64,000 nt of DNA from Owenia fusiformis. Taxonomy: Eukaryota; Annelida; Polychaeta; Sabellida; Oweniidae. Within the stretch, counting starts at the first letter, position 1. Each line of letters opens with the position of its first letter. Location: the NCBI GenBank assembly GCA_903813345.2, contig CAIIXF020000010.1:13151181-13215180 (forward strand), in the 5' to 3' direction. The translations under genes and the position numbers were made by a program. Shown here one piece after another: positions 23,501-31,806 of this stretch. The notes under the pieces were generated by a model. That model was not told where the DNA came from, ran no database searches, and was given only the letters and a program-made list of their open reading frames with translations.

Positions 23501-23836
23501 TGAATTTGGTTGATCAGCTGCTGAGATAATACTTGTCAAAAAGTGCCTAATATTTGGGAACACTCGATATAACATTATAGTTAGCTAGTAAAATATCTAT
23601 CAGGAAAGCTATTCAAAATAAAGCACTACTGCCTAGCCCAGATTCATCGGTCGGCGCCCGTTCGATCGAGTATTTTGTTCAGAATTAAATTTCGTTTCTA
23701 AACAGAATACTGAATCGTACGGGCGCCGACCGATAAACCAGGGCTTGCGTGAGCTAGGCATTACTCACCACAGTTTTTTGAAGTCTCCTAATATAAAGTC
23801 TTTGTCAATATTACTGATTTTAGTCGTGGAAGCCAT
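5442..23836 (-). CDS. GLS: Glutaminase gene (GLS family), whole span, 13 exon positions with two duplicated exons
   Basis: Encodes glutaminase, which hydrolyses L-glutamine to glutamate and ammonia. Spliced exons in order (minus strand): 23769-23836, 21632-21734, 21062-21201, 16673-16802, 16382-16461, 15646-15809, 15298-15389, 14637-14813 or 14390-14566, 8445-8621, 8012-8143, 7475-7629, 6690-6830, then 5751-5901 or 5442-5598. Every junction keeps phase, giving 569 or 571 aa. Family landmarks are all present: YIPQLA, the SCSKPL nucleophile motif, INAGAI, SERxTADRNFA, [20 protein letters not shown], then C-terminal ankyrin-type repeats ([11 protein letters not shown]). Counterparts of human Tyr249, Ser286, Asn335, Glu381, Asn388, Tyr414, Tyr466 and Val484 are kept, so an active enzyme is expected. 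The N-terminus is short and has no obvious mitochondrial transit peptide. The family is certain; that all exons are used is inferred from splice sites and reading frame. Confidence 0.96.
5670..5675 (-). terminator. Poly(A) signal of the 13a glutaminase isoform
   Basis: AATAAA on the minus strand, between the 13a stop codon and exon 13b. Its position would let transcripts end before 13b. Confidence 0.55.
5751..5901 (-). CDS. GLS: Glutaminase exon 13a (alternative last exon)
   Basis: Acceptor ATACATAG. Encodes [20 protein letters not shown].. and ends ..SVVLSE with TAA at 5753-5751 (49 codons plus stop). It is a homologous copy of 13b (WxFTPxDDAKxF) with a different tail. A poly(A) signal AATAAA lies 75-80 nt past the stop, at 5675-5670, before exon 13b, as expected of a terminal exon used on its own. 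Another AATAAA overlaps the stop codon. Confidence 0.88.
6013..6507. mobile_element. TTAA-flanked hairpin element in glutaminase intron 12
   Basis: TTAA at 6013-6016 and 6504-6507 flank about 80-bp inverted arms sharing ACAGATTTTGGACAGTCAT and GATTTTGGCCATTTTCTG. TTAA target duplication is typical of piggyBac-type elements; no transposase is present, so this is a non-autonomous copy. Confidence 0.65.
6690..6830 (-). CDS. GLS: Glutaminase exon 12 (ankyrin repeat)
   Basis: 141 nt. Encodes [20 protein letters not shown].. [20 protein letters not shown].., a clear ankyrin repeat. Its donor, GACAG|GTACGG, leaves two bases that fit both last exons 13a and 13b. Confidence 0.95.
7475..7629 (-). CDS. 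GLS: Glutaminase exon 11
   Basis: 155 nt. Encodes [20 protein letters not shown].. MDPR then ..[20 protein letters not shown], the linker and first ankyrin-like helix pair. Acceptor ATGCAG; donor AG|GTAGAT leaves two bases. Confidence 0.95.
8012..8143 (-). CDS. GLS: Glutaminase exon 10
   Basis: 132 nt. Encodes [20 protein letters not shown].. [16 protein letters not shown].., the end of the serine-beta-lactamase-like catalytic domain (human Val484 region). Acceptor TTACAG, donor GTGAGT. Confidence 0.96.
8445..8621 (-). CDS. GLS: Glutaminase exon 9
   Basis: 177 nt. Encodes [20 protein letters not shown].. [13 protein letters not shown] ..[19 protein letters not shown]. It includes the counterpart of active-site Tyr466. 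Acceptor TTACAG, donor GTAAGT, phase 0 at both ends. Confidence 0.96.
8788..9778. mobile_element. AAAGCG-word element, copy 1
   Basis: About 1 kb bounded by inverted ends TAAAGCTACGTTCACACC / GGTGTGAACATAGCTTA. The interior is built from degenerate AAAGCGTAA/AAAGCTT words in both orientations, often about 10 bp apart (clear at 9541-9611). No transposase-like ORF. Open frames inside are by-products of the words. Confidence 0.75.
9814..11236. mobile_element. AAAGCG-word element, copy 2
   Basis: 1.4 kb with near-perfect ends TAAAGGTACGTTCACACCAA and its inverse at 11217-11236. The left end is repeated directly at 9987-10090 and inverted at about 10985-11155, so the element has grown by internal duplication. 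Its centre is about 85-90% similar to copy 1 by eye. Confidence 0.75.
12170..13509. mobile_element. hAT-like fold-back element with 8-bp target duplication
   Basis: Termini TAGGGTGGTCCAAAATATGG and its exact inverse, with inverted arms of about 355 bp (12170-12526 and 13152-13509). GTATCCAT is present on both sides (12162-12169, 13510-13517). An 8-bp duplication and a TAGGG terminus fit the hAT superfamily. Arms this long are unusual for hAT. Confidence 0.75.
12486..12776 (-). CDS. Unknown ORF inside the hAT-like element
   Basis: ATG at 12776, 96 codons. Sequence has real-protein character ([39 protein letters not shown]). The last codons run into the left inverted arm. It may be an N-terminal piece of an element-encoded protein or a captured host exon. 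I do not recognise the family. Confidence 0.4.
   Translation of the reverse strand: MGKLNRTSNASKILEKFVGPSRETIPHLHLPIKKIVLQRYRGIRSCSESSGKRDTVSDYVKQCWDEMKLLWDAARIPTTAERNEIIKNTNFQSKRV
13572..13637. repeat. CCGATTCATCGG MITE family, short copy
   Basis: ACATTTGCTCCGATTCATCG near one end and the inverse AAATCGGAGGCAATGTGACT at the other. A minimal member of the family also seen at 23630, 24497, 45352 and 56515. Confidence 0.6.
13871..14220. repeat. Dispersed repeat R2, copy 1
   Basis: Shares AGTTCAAAGATGATATACGC and TAATGTAAACCTGTATTGAG with 50606-51001 in the same orientation, more diverged than R1. Confidence 0.75.
14390..14566 (-). CDS. GLS: Glutaminase exon 8b (downstream copy of a duplicated exon)
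   Basis: 177 nt, same phase and same length as 8a. Begins [20 protein letters not shown], then [20 protein letters not shown], ends ..VETLEFYFM with donor GTATGT. Acceptor TTTTTCATCTAG. Active-site residues are intact, so this is not a decayed copy. The first eight residues are the most different from 8a, and the Tyr394 position is Tyr here. Only 70 nt separate it from 8a. Confidence 0.95.
14637..14813 (-). CDS. GLS: Glutaminase exon 8a (upstream copy of a duplicated exon)
   Basis: 177 nt, phase 0 at both ends. Encodes [20 protein letters not shown].. through [20 protein letters not shown] to ..VETLEFYFM, with donor GTGAGT. It carries counterparts of human Glu381, Asn388 and Tyr414. The residue matching human Tyr394, at the tetramer interface, is Phe here. 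Exon 8b encodes the same 59-residue segment, so a normal protein should use one copy only. Confidence 0.95.
15298..15389 (-). CDS. GLS: Glutaminase exon 7
   Basis: 92 nt; acceptor GTTTTAG, donor GTAAGT. Encodes [20 protein letters not shown].., with the conserved N-A-G-A substrate-binding motif (human Asn335), then ..SERFEY. Confidence 0.95.
15646..15809 (-). CDS. GLS: Glutaminase exon 6 (catalytic Ser-Lys exon)
   Basis: 164 nt. Encodes [19 protein letters not shown].., containing the S-x-x-K nucleophile pair (human Ser286/Lys289), then the gating-loop segment [18 protein letters not shown]. In human numbering Phe318 and Leu321 are kept, but Lys320 reads Glu and Phe322 reads Thr, so the allosteric dimer interface differs from vertebrate GLS. 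Donor A|GTAAGT. Confidence 0.96.
16382..16461 (-). CDS. GLS: Glutaminase exon 5, followed by a GC donor
   Basis: 80 nt encoding [20 protein letters not shown].., which includes the counterpart of active-site Tyr249. The exon ends CAGAG|GCAAGT: a GC-AG intron. Phase proves this: the leftover AG joins A of exon 6 to make Arg, giving GQR-HSIGD as in other glutaminases. No GT alternative keeps the frame here. Confidence 0.94.
16673..16802 (-). CDS. GLS: Glutaminase exon 4
   Basis: 130 nt between acceptor TTTAG and donor GTGAGT. Encodes [20 protein letters not shown].. and ..[10 protein letters not shown], matching human SNIVLLTQAFRRKFVIP and SHIDELYESA. The acceptor lies only 18 nt from a transposable element (16821-18101), so the branch point may lie inside that element. 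Confidence 0.95.
16821..18101. mobile_element. TA-flanked inverted-repeat element beside exon 4
   Basis: Ends CAGGGTGGTCCAAAAAAAAG and its inverse, then imperfect arms of about 200 bp; TA on both sides (16819-16820, 18102-18103). Fits a Tc1/mariner-type non-autonomous element. It ends 18 nt from the exon 4 acceptor. A SINE is nested in it. Confidence 0.7.
17565..17838 (-). repeat. tRNA-derived SINE nested in the 16821-18101 element
   Basis: Minus-strand head with box A TTGGCCTAGTGGTTAAGGC and box B GGGTTCAAACCC (17735-17838), followed by a body carrying CTGGCTAGAATTGTC. The long internal stretch between the boxes rules out a normal tRNA. Confidence 0.6.
18717..20904. mobile_element. Large TA-flanked fold-back element in glutaminase intron 3
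   Basis: Outer ends GTCAGAGACCCATGCCTCTC and its near-inverse CTCTCTATCG side at 20880-20902, TA on both sides. Arms of about 300-350 bp (18719-19060, 20595-20902). A third related segment at about 20210-20345 shows internal duplication. No transposase seen. Confidence 0.65.
21062..21201 (-). CDS. GLS: Glutaminase exon 3
   Basis: 140 nt; CAG acceptor. Encodes [16 protein letters not shown].., matching the human TGLRTSDPRLKE segment, then ..VDRETFKK. The donor is AAGAA|GTACAG. Reading through it gives a different, stop-terminated tail, whereas splicing to exon 4 restores the family sequence KKC.xxNIVL. Confidence 0.93.
21632..21734 (-). CDS. GLS: Glutaminase exon 2
   Basis: Acceptor TTTGTAG and donor GTAAGT bound 103 nt encoding (C)[18 protein letters not shown].., matching the start of the N-terminal helical domain that precedes the glutaminase fold (human EDLLFYTIAEG region). 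Confidence 0.88.
21735..23768. other. Glutaminase intron 1
   Basis: About 2 kb, very A/T-rich, with no exon or clear repeat except the MITE at its 5' end (23630-23760). Confidence 0.7.
23630..23760. repeat. CCGATTCATCGG MITE family copy touching the exon 1 donor
   Basis: Ends TGCCTAGC / GCTAGGCA, with inner inverted words ATTCATCGGTCGGCGCCCG / CGGGCGCCGACCGATAAA. On the minus strand it begins 8 nt after the exon 1 junction, right behind GTGAGTAA. Confidence 0.75.
23769..23836 (-). CDS. GLS: Glutaminase exon 1 (start codon)
   Basis: ATG at 23836 sits in a good context (ACAATGG) and opens [14 protein letters not shown].., 22 codons plus 2 nt before a GTGAGT donor. The two spare bases pair in phase with exon 2. 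In the same frame upstream there is a stop before any other ATG, so this start is favoured for an unspliced 5' leader. The encoded N-terminus is acidic/neutral rather than rich in Arg and amphipathic like a mitochondrial presequence. An alternative upstream first exon cannot be excluded, so assignment to the glutaminase rests on phase and position, not on homology. Confidence 0.65.
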
Positions 23837-23908
23837 TGTTTTACAGACACCTAGGGTCACACTGCACGCCGAAGCTCTTACGCAATTACAAGCAGAGATA
23901 TCCAAAGA

Positions 23909-23956
23909 TGTTACACGCCAAAGCTGTTACTCGCCAAAGGTGTTACTCGCCAAAGC
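23909..23956. promoter_or_regulatory. Three 16-bp repeats with E2F-like cores upstream of glutaminase exon 1
   Basis: CGCCAAAG occurs at 23916, 23932 and 23948, exactly 16 bp apart (TTTGGCG on the minus strand, an E2F-like core). It lies 80-120 bp upstream of the ATG, in the 5' leader or proximal promoter. Function is inferred only. Confidence 0.35.
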
Positions 23957-24155
23957 TGTCAGACAGCAGGGGTGACAGAAGCTCAGAGGATCTTGCTAAG
24001 TGAACTACTAGCGATGAGTCTACACTGTAGCTGCAAGCCAATGTTTAAAGAATTAGTCGCTAAAATTAAGCATGACATACCAATCACTGGAATTGACGAG
24101 ATCTTGGAAACTCCTCTGTGTTCTTATCCCTGTTTGGACCGCAGTGGTAGGTGTG

Positions 24156-24329
24156 CGGTTGTAGCTCATTGTTACCTATTTTGAGAATAAACAAGCCCAT
24201 TGAATCAATTCAACGGTTGTGCCTCATTGTGACATATTTGAGAATAAACAAGCCCATTGAATCAGTTCAACGGTTGTGCTTCATTGTGACATTTTTGAGA
24301 ATAAACAAGACCATTGAATCAGTACAACG
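24156..24329. repeat. 57/58-bp tandem repeat, three copies
   Basis: CGGTTGTGCCTCATTGTGAC units start at 24156, 24214 and 24271; each contains GAATAAACAAGCCCATTGAA. Few differences between copies. Confidence 0.9.
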
Positions 24330-24496
24330 TGCAAGCTAGTACATTGTATATTGAAGCCATAAATGAGGAATTAATTATTTTTCTTGGTTGACTGTTTCAA
24401 TAATGATTGATCTAATACTTATACAATGATAAAAGAATATCATATATTTTGGTACACAACTTTACAGAACAGATGTTGAAGAAAAGATCCACGACC

Positions 24497-24719
24497 TGCC
24501 TAGGTCACATTTGTTCCGATTCATCGGCCTGTGCCTGGCCGATTGAGTATTTTGTTCAAAAGTGAAGGTCAAATCTCAAATTTGAGGTCAAACGTGAAGA
24601 GAGAGAGCCTGAGAGCTTGTACATGATTAAAAAAGTTCAATTTGAAGCAAGTTGAAATCAAAATTCTGCAATCGGCCGGGCACTAGGCGATTATAATCGG
24701 GTCAAATGTGACATAGGCA
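24497..24719. repeat. CCGATTCATCGG MITE family, full copy
   Basis: Ends TGCCTAGGTCACATTTG and CAAATGTGACATAGGCA are inverted, with CCGATTCATCGGCC next to the left end. Confidence 0.75.
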
Positions 24720-25880
24720 TAATGGATAGTTTGTTGAAATTAATAATAAATTCGCCAGAACAATTAATTTTCAAGCGTAGCCTAGGTGCCTGTAGAGTCA
24801 AAATTCAGCAAACTTCAATGAACACACTCTAGGCGTAAGAACTGTCAATCATCTTTTATAATGCCTACCAAACTAGCCGAACTGCTAAAAATGACAATTG
24901 TTTCATGCATTTATGTGTTTTACCCGGGGTATTTAACATATAAATTAACAAAACATCGCTAAACAAAAATCGTTAAGTGTCACATCTCAACATGTAAGTG
25001 TAACAGAAATGCACTATTTCTGTTTTATATTTATATTTTAGGGAAATCCAAAATGTTTGGACTGGGTCATAATTAAATGTTCACTATTTTAGTGGAGTCA
25101 AATACAAATGTTGGTTTCATAAATTCCCAGTTCATAAATCATTGCGTGTAGATCTGAATTCAATGCTCTGACCATTATAGCCCTTTGTCATAAAGATTCT
25201 AATGTTTGTAAAACAGAGCTGAATATTAAATTCACACGCTCAGTAGCATGTTGTTCAGATTTACTCTTTCACTCGAATTTATTAATTGCCACAAATCAAA
25301 CGAGGCTGACAAGTCATATTTTGTTCACTATCAATTTTATCAGTTCGGATGCCACTCTGAAATATTTAATTATGAAGCCTTTGTTTATTGGAAGACAAAT
25401 ATACTGCTATTGTCCCAAGGTGCGCATGTACATCTGTGAGAATTCTCTCCTTGGTGAAATCATCCCACCCACAGACAAAGAATATTTTATGATGGGTGTA
25501 GTTTATTGCAACTAAATATGTATTTTTAAATGCTTGAATATGCATTGTTTATTAATCATGTAAATGTAATTAGATGTTGTAACTAACTTTGATCTGATGT
25601 GTATCGACAGTTCCTGGAGAAACATTTATTTCTGACCACAGGAATAGATTATATTCACCCCCCCCCCCACTGCAGCAATTAAAGTGATCACTGTACACAT
25701 TCCCTTGTTTGCCAATGCAGACACGTGTTTACAGGAGAGGCAAGGGTAGTGCCCCATAAATTAAACTGTCCCCAAAAATCTCTGTCCAATCAGATCAACC
25801 TGTTCAAATTGAGATCCGCCCTTATTCTAAGAACTCTGAGAACTGTATATATACTGATGTATGACTTTTAAATAATATAA

Positions 25881-26065
25881 TAGCTTTTAGCTTTTTAAAA
25901 GAAAATCATACAAGCTTCTTTAAGGACAACAAAATCATCATGAAGATGTGATTTTGAATAGGATAGCTATTAGCTTTTAAGAATATCACACAAGCTCTTA
26001 AGACAATGTTATAATCAGAAAGATGTGATTTTGAAGATAGTAGCTTTTAGCTTCGTTAAGAATGA
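25881..26065. repeat. About 80-bp imperfect tandem repeat
   Basis: Units start TAGCTTTTAGC / TAGCTATTAGC at 25881, 25964 and 26041 (83 and 77 bp) and include AAGATGTGATTTTGAA. The third copy is partial. Confidence 0.7.
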
Positions 26066-26747
26066 CGCAGATGAGTGTGCTCGAGATGAAATAACAATTA
26101 TGCAAAATGTATCTTATACCAATTAAAAGGAAGATAAAATAAACTTAGAAGTTGTGTCATCTACACAAATTTTATGTTTAGTAATACTATTATGGACTGA
26201 AGCGGTGAACATTATTTTATTAACGTTTAATTCCCGTTAAATGTTACATAAGTATTCTGATAGCATCTCTCTTTGTTGTATTGCATTCTCGAGAAGGACA
26301 GAGTTAGAGAGGGCATGGCAATGACATGTTAAGTAAATGGTCACCATTTTTCAAAATTGCTGGCTTACTGAGAAAATAATTTGGATAGTTACAATATACA
26401 AGCGAGTCACACTTGGTGTGTTCTTAATTACCAATTTGAGTCAATCGAACATGTGATACATGTGGTTGTGGATGCTAATTTAAAGAAATTATCTTGTACA
26501 TAATGGAAAAAACACGCTAATTAAAGGATGGCTGTTTGAAATTGGCTGCACCATCTACCTGTCTACAGAGGTACCCCGATCGTCTATCTGTTTCCTAATT
26601 TGAACGTTTCAAACAAGATTGATAGGATGGATTTATAATATCAGAATGCAATAATGCTAGCTTGAAAAGTTGAACTTGTTTTGAACTATATTGAACTGCT
26701 GTTTGTAATTTGAATGCCACTATTCGTAAACAACATATTCACAACTT

Positions 26748-27122
26748 ACCATCGACGACGTACAGTGACAAAATACACTGTTGTACAATCTGCTAGCTGT
26801 ACGTTGTCATCTTTGAAGCAAAAATGGTGATATAGGTTTTAAAAGGTTTATCTAAGGAATAGAATAAAGTATTTTATGTTTAATTTCATGTGCATGCTCT
26901 TGGCAAGACTTTTAACTTTCTAATTATGTTAATTGAGCAGTGTTCGAATTGTTCTACGTAATTCCATCAACCAGATTGACCGGATGGAAAATGTTGGTTA
27001 TATTCACATGTTCATCATATTCCTTAGAAAAATTTTATTAAATATACATAACAATTTTTGCTTCAAACAGCTAAAGTGTATACCCGTATATTTGGTGACT
27101 GTATGTTGTTGATGGTGAGACG
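26748..27122. repeat. Imperfect inverted repeat
   Basis: CTTACCATCGACGACGTACA at 26750 is inverted relative to TGTATGTTGTTGATGGTGAG at 27101, with a second matched pair (TTTGAAGCAAAAAT / TTTTTGCTTCAAA) further in. An old hairpin element. Confidence 0.5.
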
Positions 27123-28753
27123 TGATATTAGCAATGGTGAATTGATAGCAGTATTTTGAATACATTATTGCATTTTCGTTTATAAATGTTTATAACGAAC
27201 CATACCATTCAAGAGGTGTATTTAAGATTTAGATTAACAAAAGTCGCAACCAGTTAAAGAGAAAACGAACCGTTTAGCCCCTTTCTTTTCATCAAAAACG
27301 GAAAACAGCGATTCTACATATTGCGGCTAGTAATGTTTTATTTTCACATTGTATTTACGTATTCTTGCACAACTTACAAATATTTTACCAAAAAAGATTA
27401 AGAACAAAATCATTTCGGTTTCATTGATTGAAAAGCATGTTCAGAAGGAAACGTTCAGTCGTCGTTCGTGTTAACCAGACACGTTCATAAGGACAAACTG
27501 TGTGTAGTTGAAAACTAAATAATGAACCTGTATAATGATTATATAAAAATGACTTGATTCAACGCCAAATATATTCGGACACCCTTATTATAGCCTATCG
27601 TATGTCTGCACGATAACCTGATTTAAGATAAAAGCACCGGCCCTATGGCTAGATAGCTCTCGCTTGCAATGAATTTGTGCAAACTAAACAAAATGTCAAT
27701 GCTATCTACATACCCGGATGGTGGGAGGGCAAAATATGGGTTTCTCATCAGTGGGGGTCGAACCTTGATTATTTCATTGTCCACATTCTCACTCTCTGTC
27801 TTCCATGATCCAAGGGCGAACGTAATACCCGGAACGTTCGCAAATTGAGCATTAAAACATCAAATAGTACCATGTGTTGCATATTGCGCGTACAGTACGT
27901 GTGCCTATTTTATCAAGAATCTGATTACTGAGAGAATAAGTCTTAGGTCTCGCCATCGTGGCATGAATTAAAGCTGCGTTTTCGACTTTTACAGACTGAC
28001 AGAGCCAATTATTTCCACAACGTAAGTTTCATTAATTAGCTTTGATTTGTTACTTTTCACAGTTTTTCCTTTGAGAAGTTGGGGGAGGGGAAGTCAAGAA
28101 GGTGCTCCTGGTACCGCTGGCATCTTTGTTACAGCGTCTGTATGGTTTAGCAAAATTGTTAGGATATTAATAGTTTTCTTGAACGCCCTATATAGGCACA
28201 GAGAAATATAATTAGATTACCATTCAAAATGTAAATGGATTCCCAATTCAAATCTGGGCCATACTGCATTTTTGACCAGACATGACAGGATAGAGAAGAC
28301 TAGTAGTTAAGTGTTTGATTATCCGGAACATCATAAAGTAGCGATATATACAATAAGAAGAATTAACCAAATGGAACATGAGATACCTATCCAGCTATCC
28401 AACTCTGTATTCCATCTCATAACGAGATAAAATACTTTTTTCACTTTATCCTTTTGGGGTAAAATATGAGGAAATTAACTTATTTTTATATTATTCCTAC
28501 ACATTTTTGCTCAGAATGTTTAAGATGAGATGTTGAAAGTTATAAATGGCCGGGGGTCAAGGGATCTAGTGACCACACCCCTCCTTGGTCAAAATATCAT
28601 TCAAAGTTATGCAGTTTTACCACCAGTTTGAGCATTTTCAAGTGATTTGGTCAAATTATCAAAGACTCTCTCTTGGAATTAAAAACTGAAGCCCTTTGGC
28701 AAAATACAATTTCTAAGTCTTAAATTACAGCTTTATACTAAGTGATCAATATA

Positions 28754-29127
28754 ACATTTAAACATTTAGACTACATTCCAAATAAATAATCAAATATTCT
28801 AGAGTGTAATTTATATTATGCTCATATTTTACAAGAAAAATAAATAGATATTGTCCTACCTATTGGATGTGCAGTCAGCGTCTTTTCTCCACAATGACCT
28901 TCCACTTATGGCAAATAACTTATCTGTCTTCACGACCCTGGCTATTAAACCAAACTTGCAAAGCACAACTGCATGCTTCTTTAACTAATTTAATTTAAGT
29001 GTAGCTTATATCACGGTAGGGATCCCGATCCATATACAATAACCACTTCGTACGTGTAAATAAAAACTGAAAATGTACCGTCTACACACTTTGAATGAAT
29101 TCGGAGCTTAGTTTAAACGTATTATTA
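28754..29127. repeat. Dispersed repeat R1, copy 2
   Basis: Second copy of the repeat at 1561-1926. Few substitutions and a 3-4 base insertion (CGTACGTG versus CGTG), so the copies are fairly young. No terminal inverted repeats seen. Confidence 0.85.
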
Positions 29128-31725
29128 CCACCTTACGGGGCCTGTCCCAAGGGTATTAGTACGAGATTATAAGGCTTATATTTTACTGTATTACACGGTA
29201 GTGTTTATTTCATTTCGTGTTAGTCGTTTTGTTTACATTAATACGGAATAAAACATGCCTTTTTATAAAAATGGTGACCTTGTCCTACGGAAATTGAGAT
29301 TATGTTTCATAGCAATTTCGGATGGCGATACTGTTTAGCACATGCTCATGGGAATAGATTGCATTTTCTATAGACACTAAATACATCCAAATACATGTGA
29401 TGTGTACATGCTTCTTTTTTATGGTGACATGTCATCTCTGCCCAAAATCAGCTGAACCCACAAAAGTCAAGCTCAACCCCATTATTTTCTATAATTCAAA
29501 CAAACAGTTGAAATCAGGAAAAAATCATCTAAGTGTCAATAATATTTGATTTAACACATCTTTTATAATCAAATACTAAATAGTTTAGAAAATATAATGT
29601 TGGCACTTTGCAAGATGATTATATAACGTTTTACTAATGGATATACACAATGTTCAGAATTCAAAGTGATCAAGAAGTTCAACTTAAAGGTATGTAACAT
29701 CAAAGCCAAACAAACCTGTGAAATACGATTAAATCATAAGAGGCTCAATCTATGATAACAACCCCTTGCTGATTTTCCATGTTTGATTGCAATCGGGTAT
29801 ATGTAAGAAGGTAGCCTGGGACGCTGGACTTTTTTACACATTAAAAATGTTTAGCATACACCTGGCCACCGGGCTTGGCCAGTCCCTCATTGGAATAGTG
29901 TGTACCAATTTTCATTTTCAAATTGTTATTTTTATCTTTTTCTCTGTTATTAAGATCTTTTCCATATAAAGAATAGTATTTCATTTCAACATCTAACATT
30001 GAATCATAGGCCTTTACTTAAATTCATGATTTTAAACTGATCAATTCTTCTAGTTCTCACATTTTGCAGATAAGACACATTTTATTTATGGCTGAATTAC
30101 TTAGTTTTCATCTCAGATATTTTGGGTTAATTTCTATATCCTATTTAAAAATATGTGTTTGAATATTTGAAAAAAGAATTCGACAGGTTTATACATCAAT
30201 AGATTGATTGACATTCGTGTTTTCAAAATAAAACAAAAGCGTACTTTCACAAGGATTATATAGATTAAATGAAAACTTCAAACAAAAACATTGGAACCAG
30301 ACATGATTGCGTGTTTAATACGTCTACCTAGTTTTATTTTAATTTGAAATAATCTACTCAACGATCACAATTCGTTGATTGATAAACTTGAGCCATTTAT
30401 AAAGTATTTGTCTCAAAATTCCAAACACTAACTTTTGACATCGACGTTTTTTACGTGCCTATTTCGCAAGCCTTGCATTTAGTGTGTTATCCTGCCAATC
30501 CCATGATGTCATTTTGGAGATTAAAGCCAGAATCTGATCTATAGGGGATGACAAAATAAAATACAAGCAACATGTATAATTGACCTACCAATCAATTCCT
30601 TACAATATCAAATACAATATATCCCAAAAGATTCACAATATGTTATAAATTGGTGAAGTTATTAAGGATTCAAAGTGCAAATATAGTAAAAAATATTTAA
30701 ATTCTCCCAAATAATAAGAATGGGTAACCATTCTTATAGAAAAATAATACATTATAGTAAAAATCTTTAGTTTTCCTGGAATAAAGTATGCACTTTTGTG
30801 ATTTTTAGAAAATAGACATGACAAGGAATGACATGAACCAAAAATATTATAAAATTGAAACAATTTTTTGTTAAGCCTGCTCGCTATATCTGATTCGAAT
30901 TCTCTCTTTAACTTTCACAAGTTTAACTCCGTGTTTAACTATGTTATTAAGGTGTCTTTTAAATATAAGGTAGGTCTAAGAATGAAAATCATGAATTGAC
31001 AAAGGATTGTAAAATCTTTTTTATCATGTACACCAACTTTATTATATACAATTTAATATCATATTAGGAATGAATTTGTCAATAGATAAATAAAGGTTGA
31101 GGTATACGACGTGCTGTTTTTGAGTTTTACTGAGTCAAGTTGACTGCGGGTTGAAATGACATGAACGGCTTTTATTTTCAGGTGTCGTTAATGAAATTCA
31201 TGATTTCGTGTCTGAGTCGGGCTTCCTCGACTTCAAATATATTATATAGGTCTATTAAACTCTAGCTAGGAGTTACTAAAAACATTGGACTAAAAGATAT
31301 GCCTCAATTTGAGATTTTCATAAATCTGAGGCTGCAATACAATAATCAACATCTAGTCTTAAATATACGATCATTGAAACATTCACAAAATCAATTCAAT
31401 CTAAACCGACCATTGTTCAGTAGGCTACATTTGTATCTAATAAAGATTAAAATCTCTTCACTTAAGTAGATTCGGGTGGATGTTTTTGAACGAGCTCAAA
31501 ACTATTATTAAAGAGAATATAGTTAAATGTTTTGTATCAGTTGTATCAGGATTTTACTGTACTTTTCAAATATGTAATCGATTTTTGATAATATTGAAAT
31601 TTAAAGTTATTAAATTTATAAAGATTATTTATAGATAAAAGTGTATTTTTGATTATTATCCAAGAGTGTACTCTCAATACGTACATTCTTTGCCAATTTC
31701 TATTAGAACAGAATTTGAAATGTCT

Positions 31726-31806
31726 TCCTTTTGTGTTCTCGGAGCTTTGATTTCCTTTTGTGTTCTTGGAGCTTTGATTTCCCTTTGTGTTCTTGGAGCT
31801 TTGATT
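31726..31806. repeat. 27-bp tandem repeat, three copies
   Basis: TCCTTTTGTGTTCTTGGAGC units at 31726, 31753 and 31780. The unit is nine codons long, so it stays open in one frame, but there is no other sign of a gene. Confidence 0.85.
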
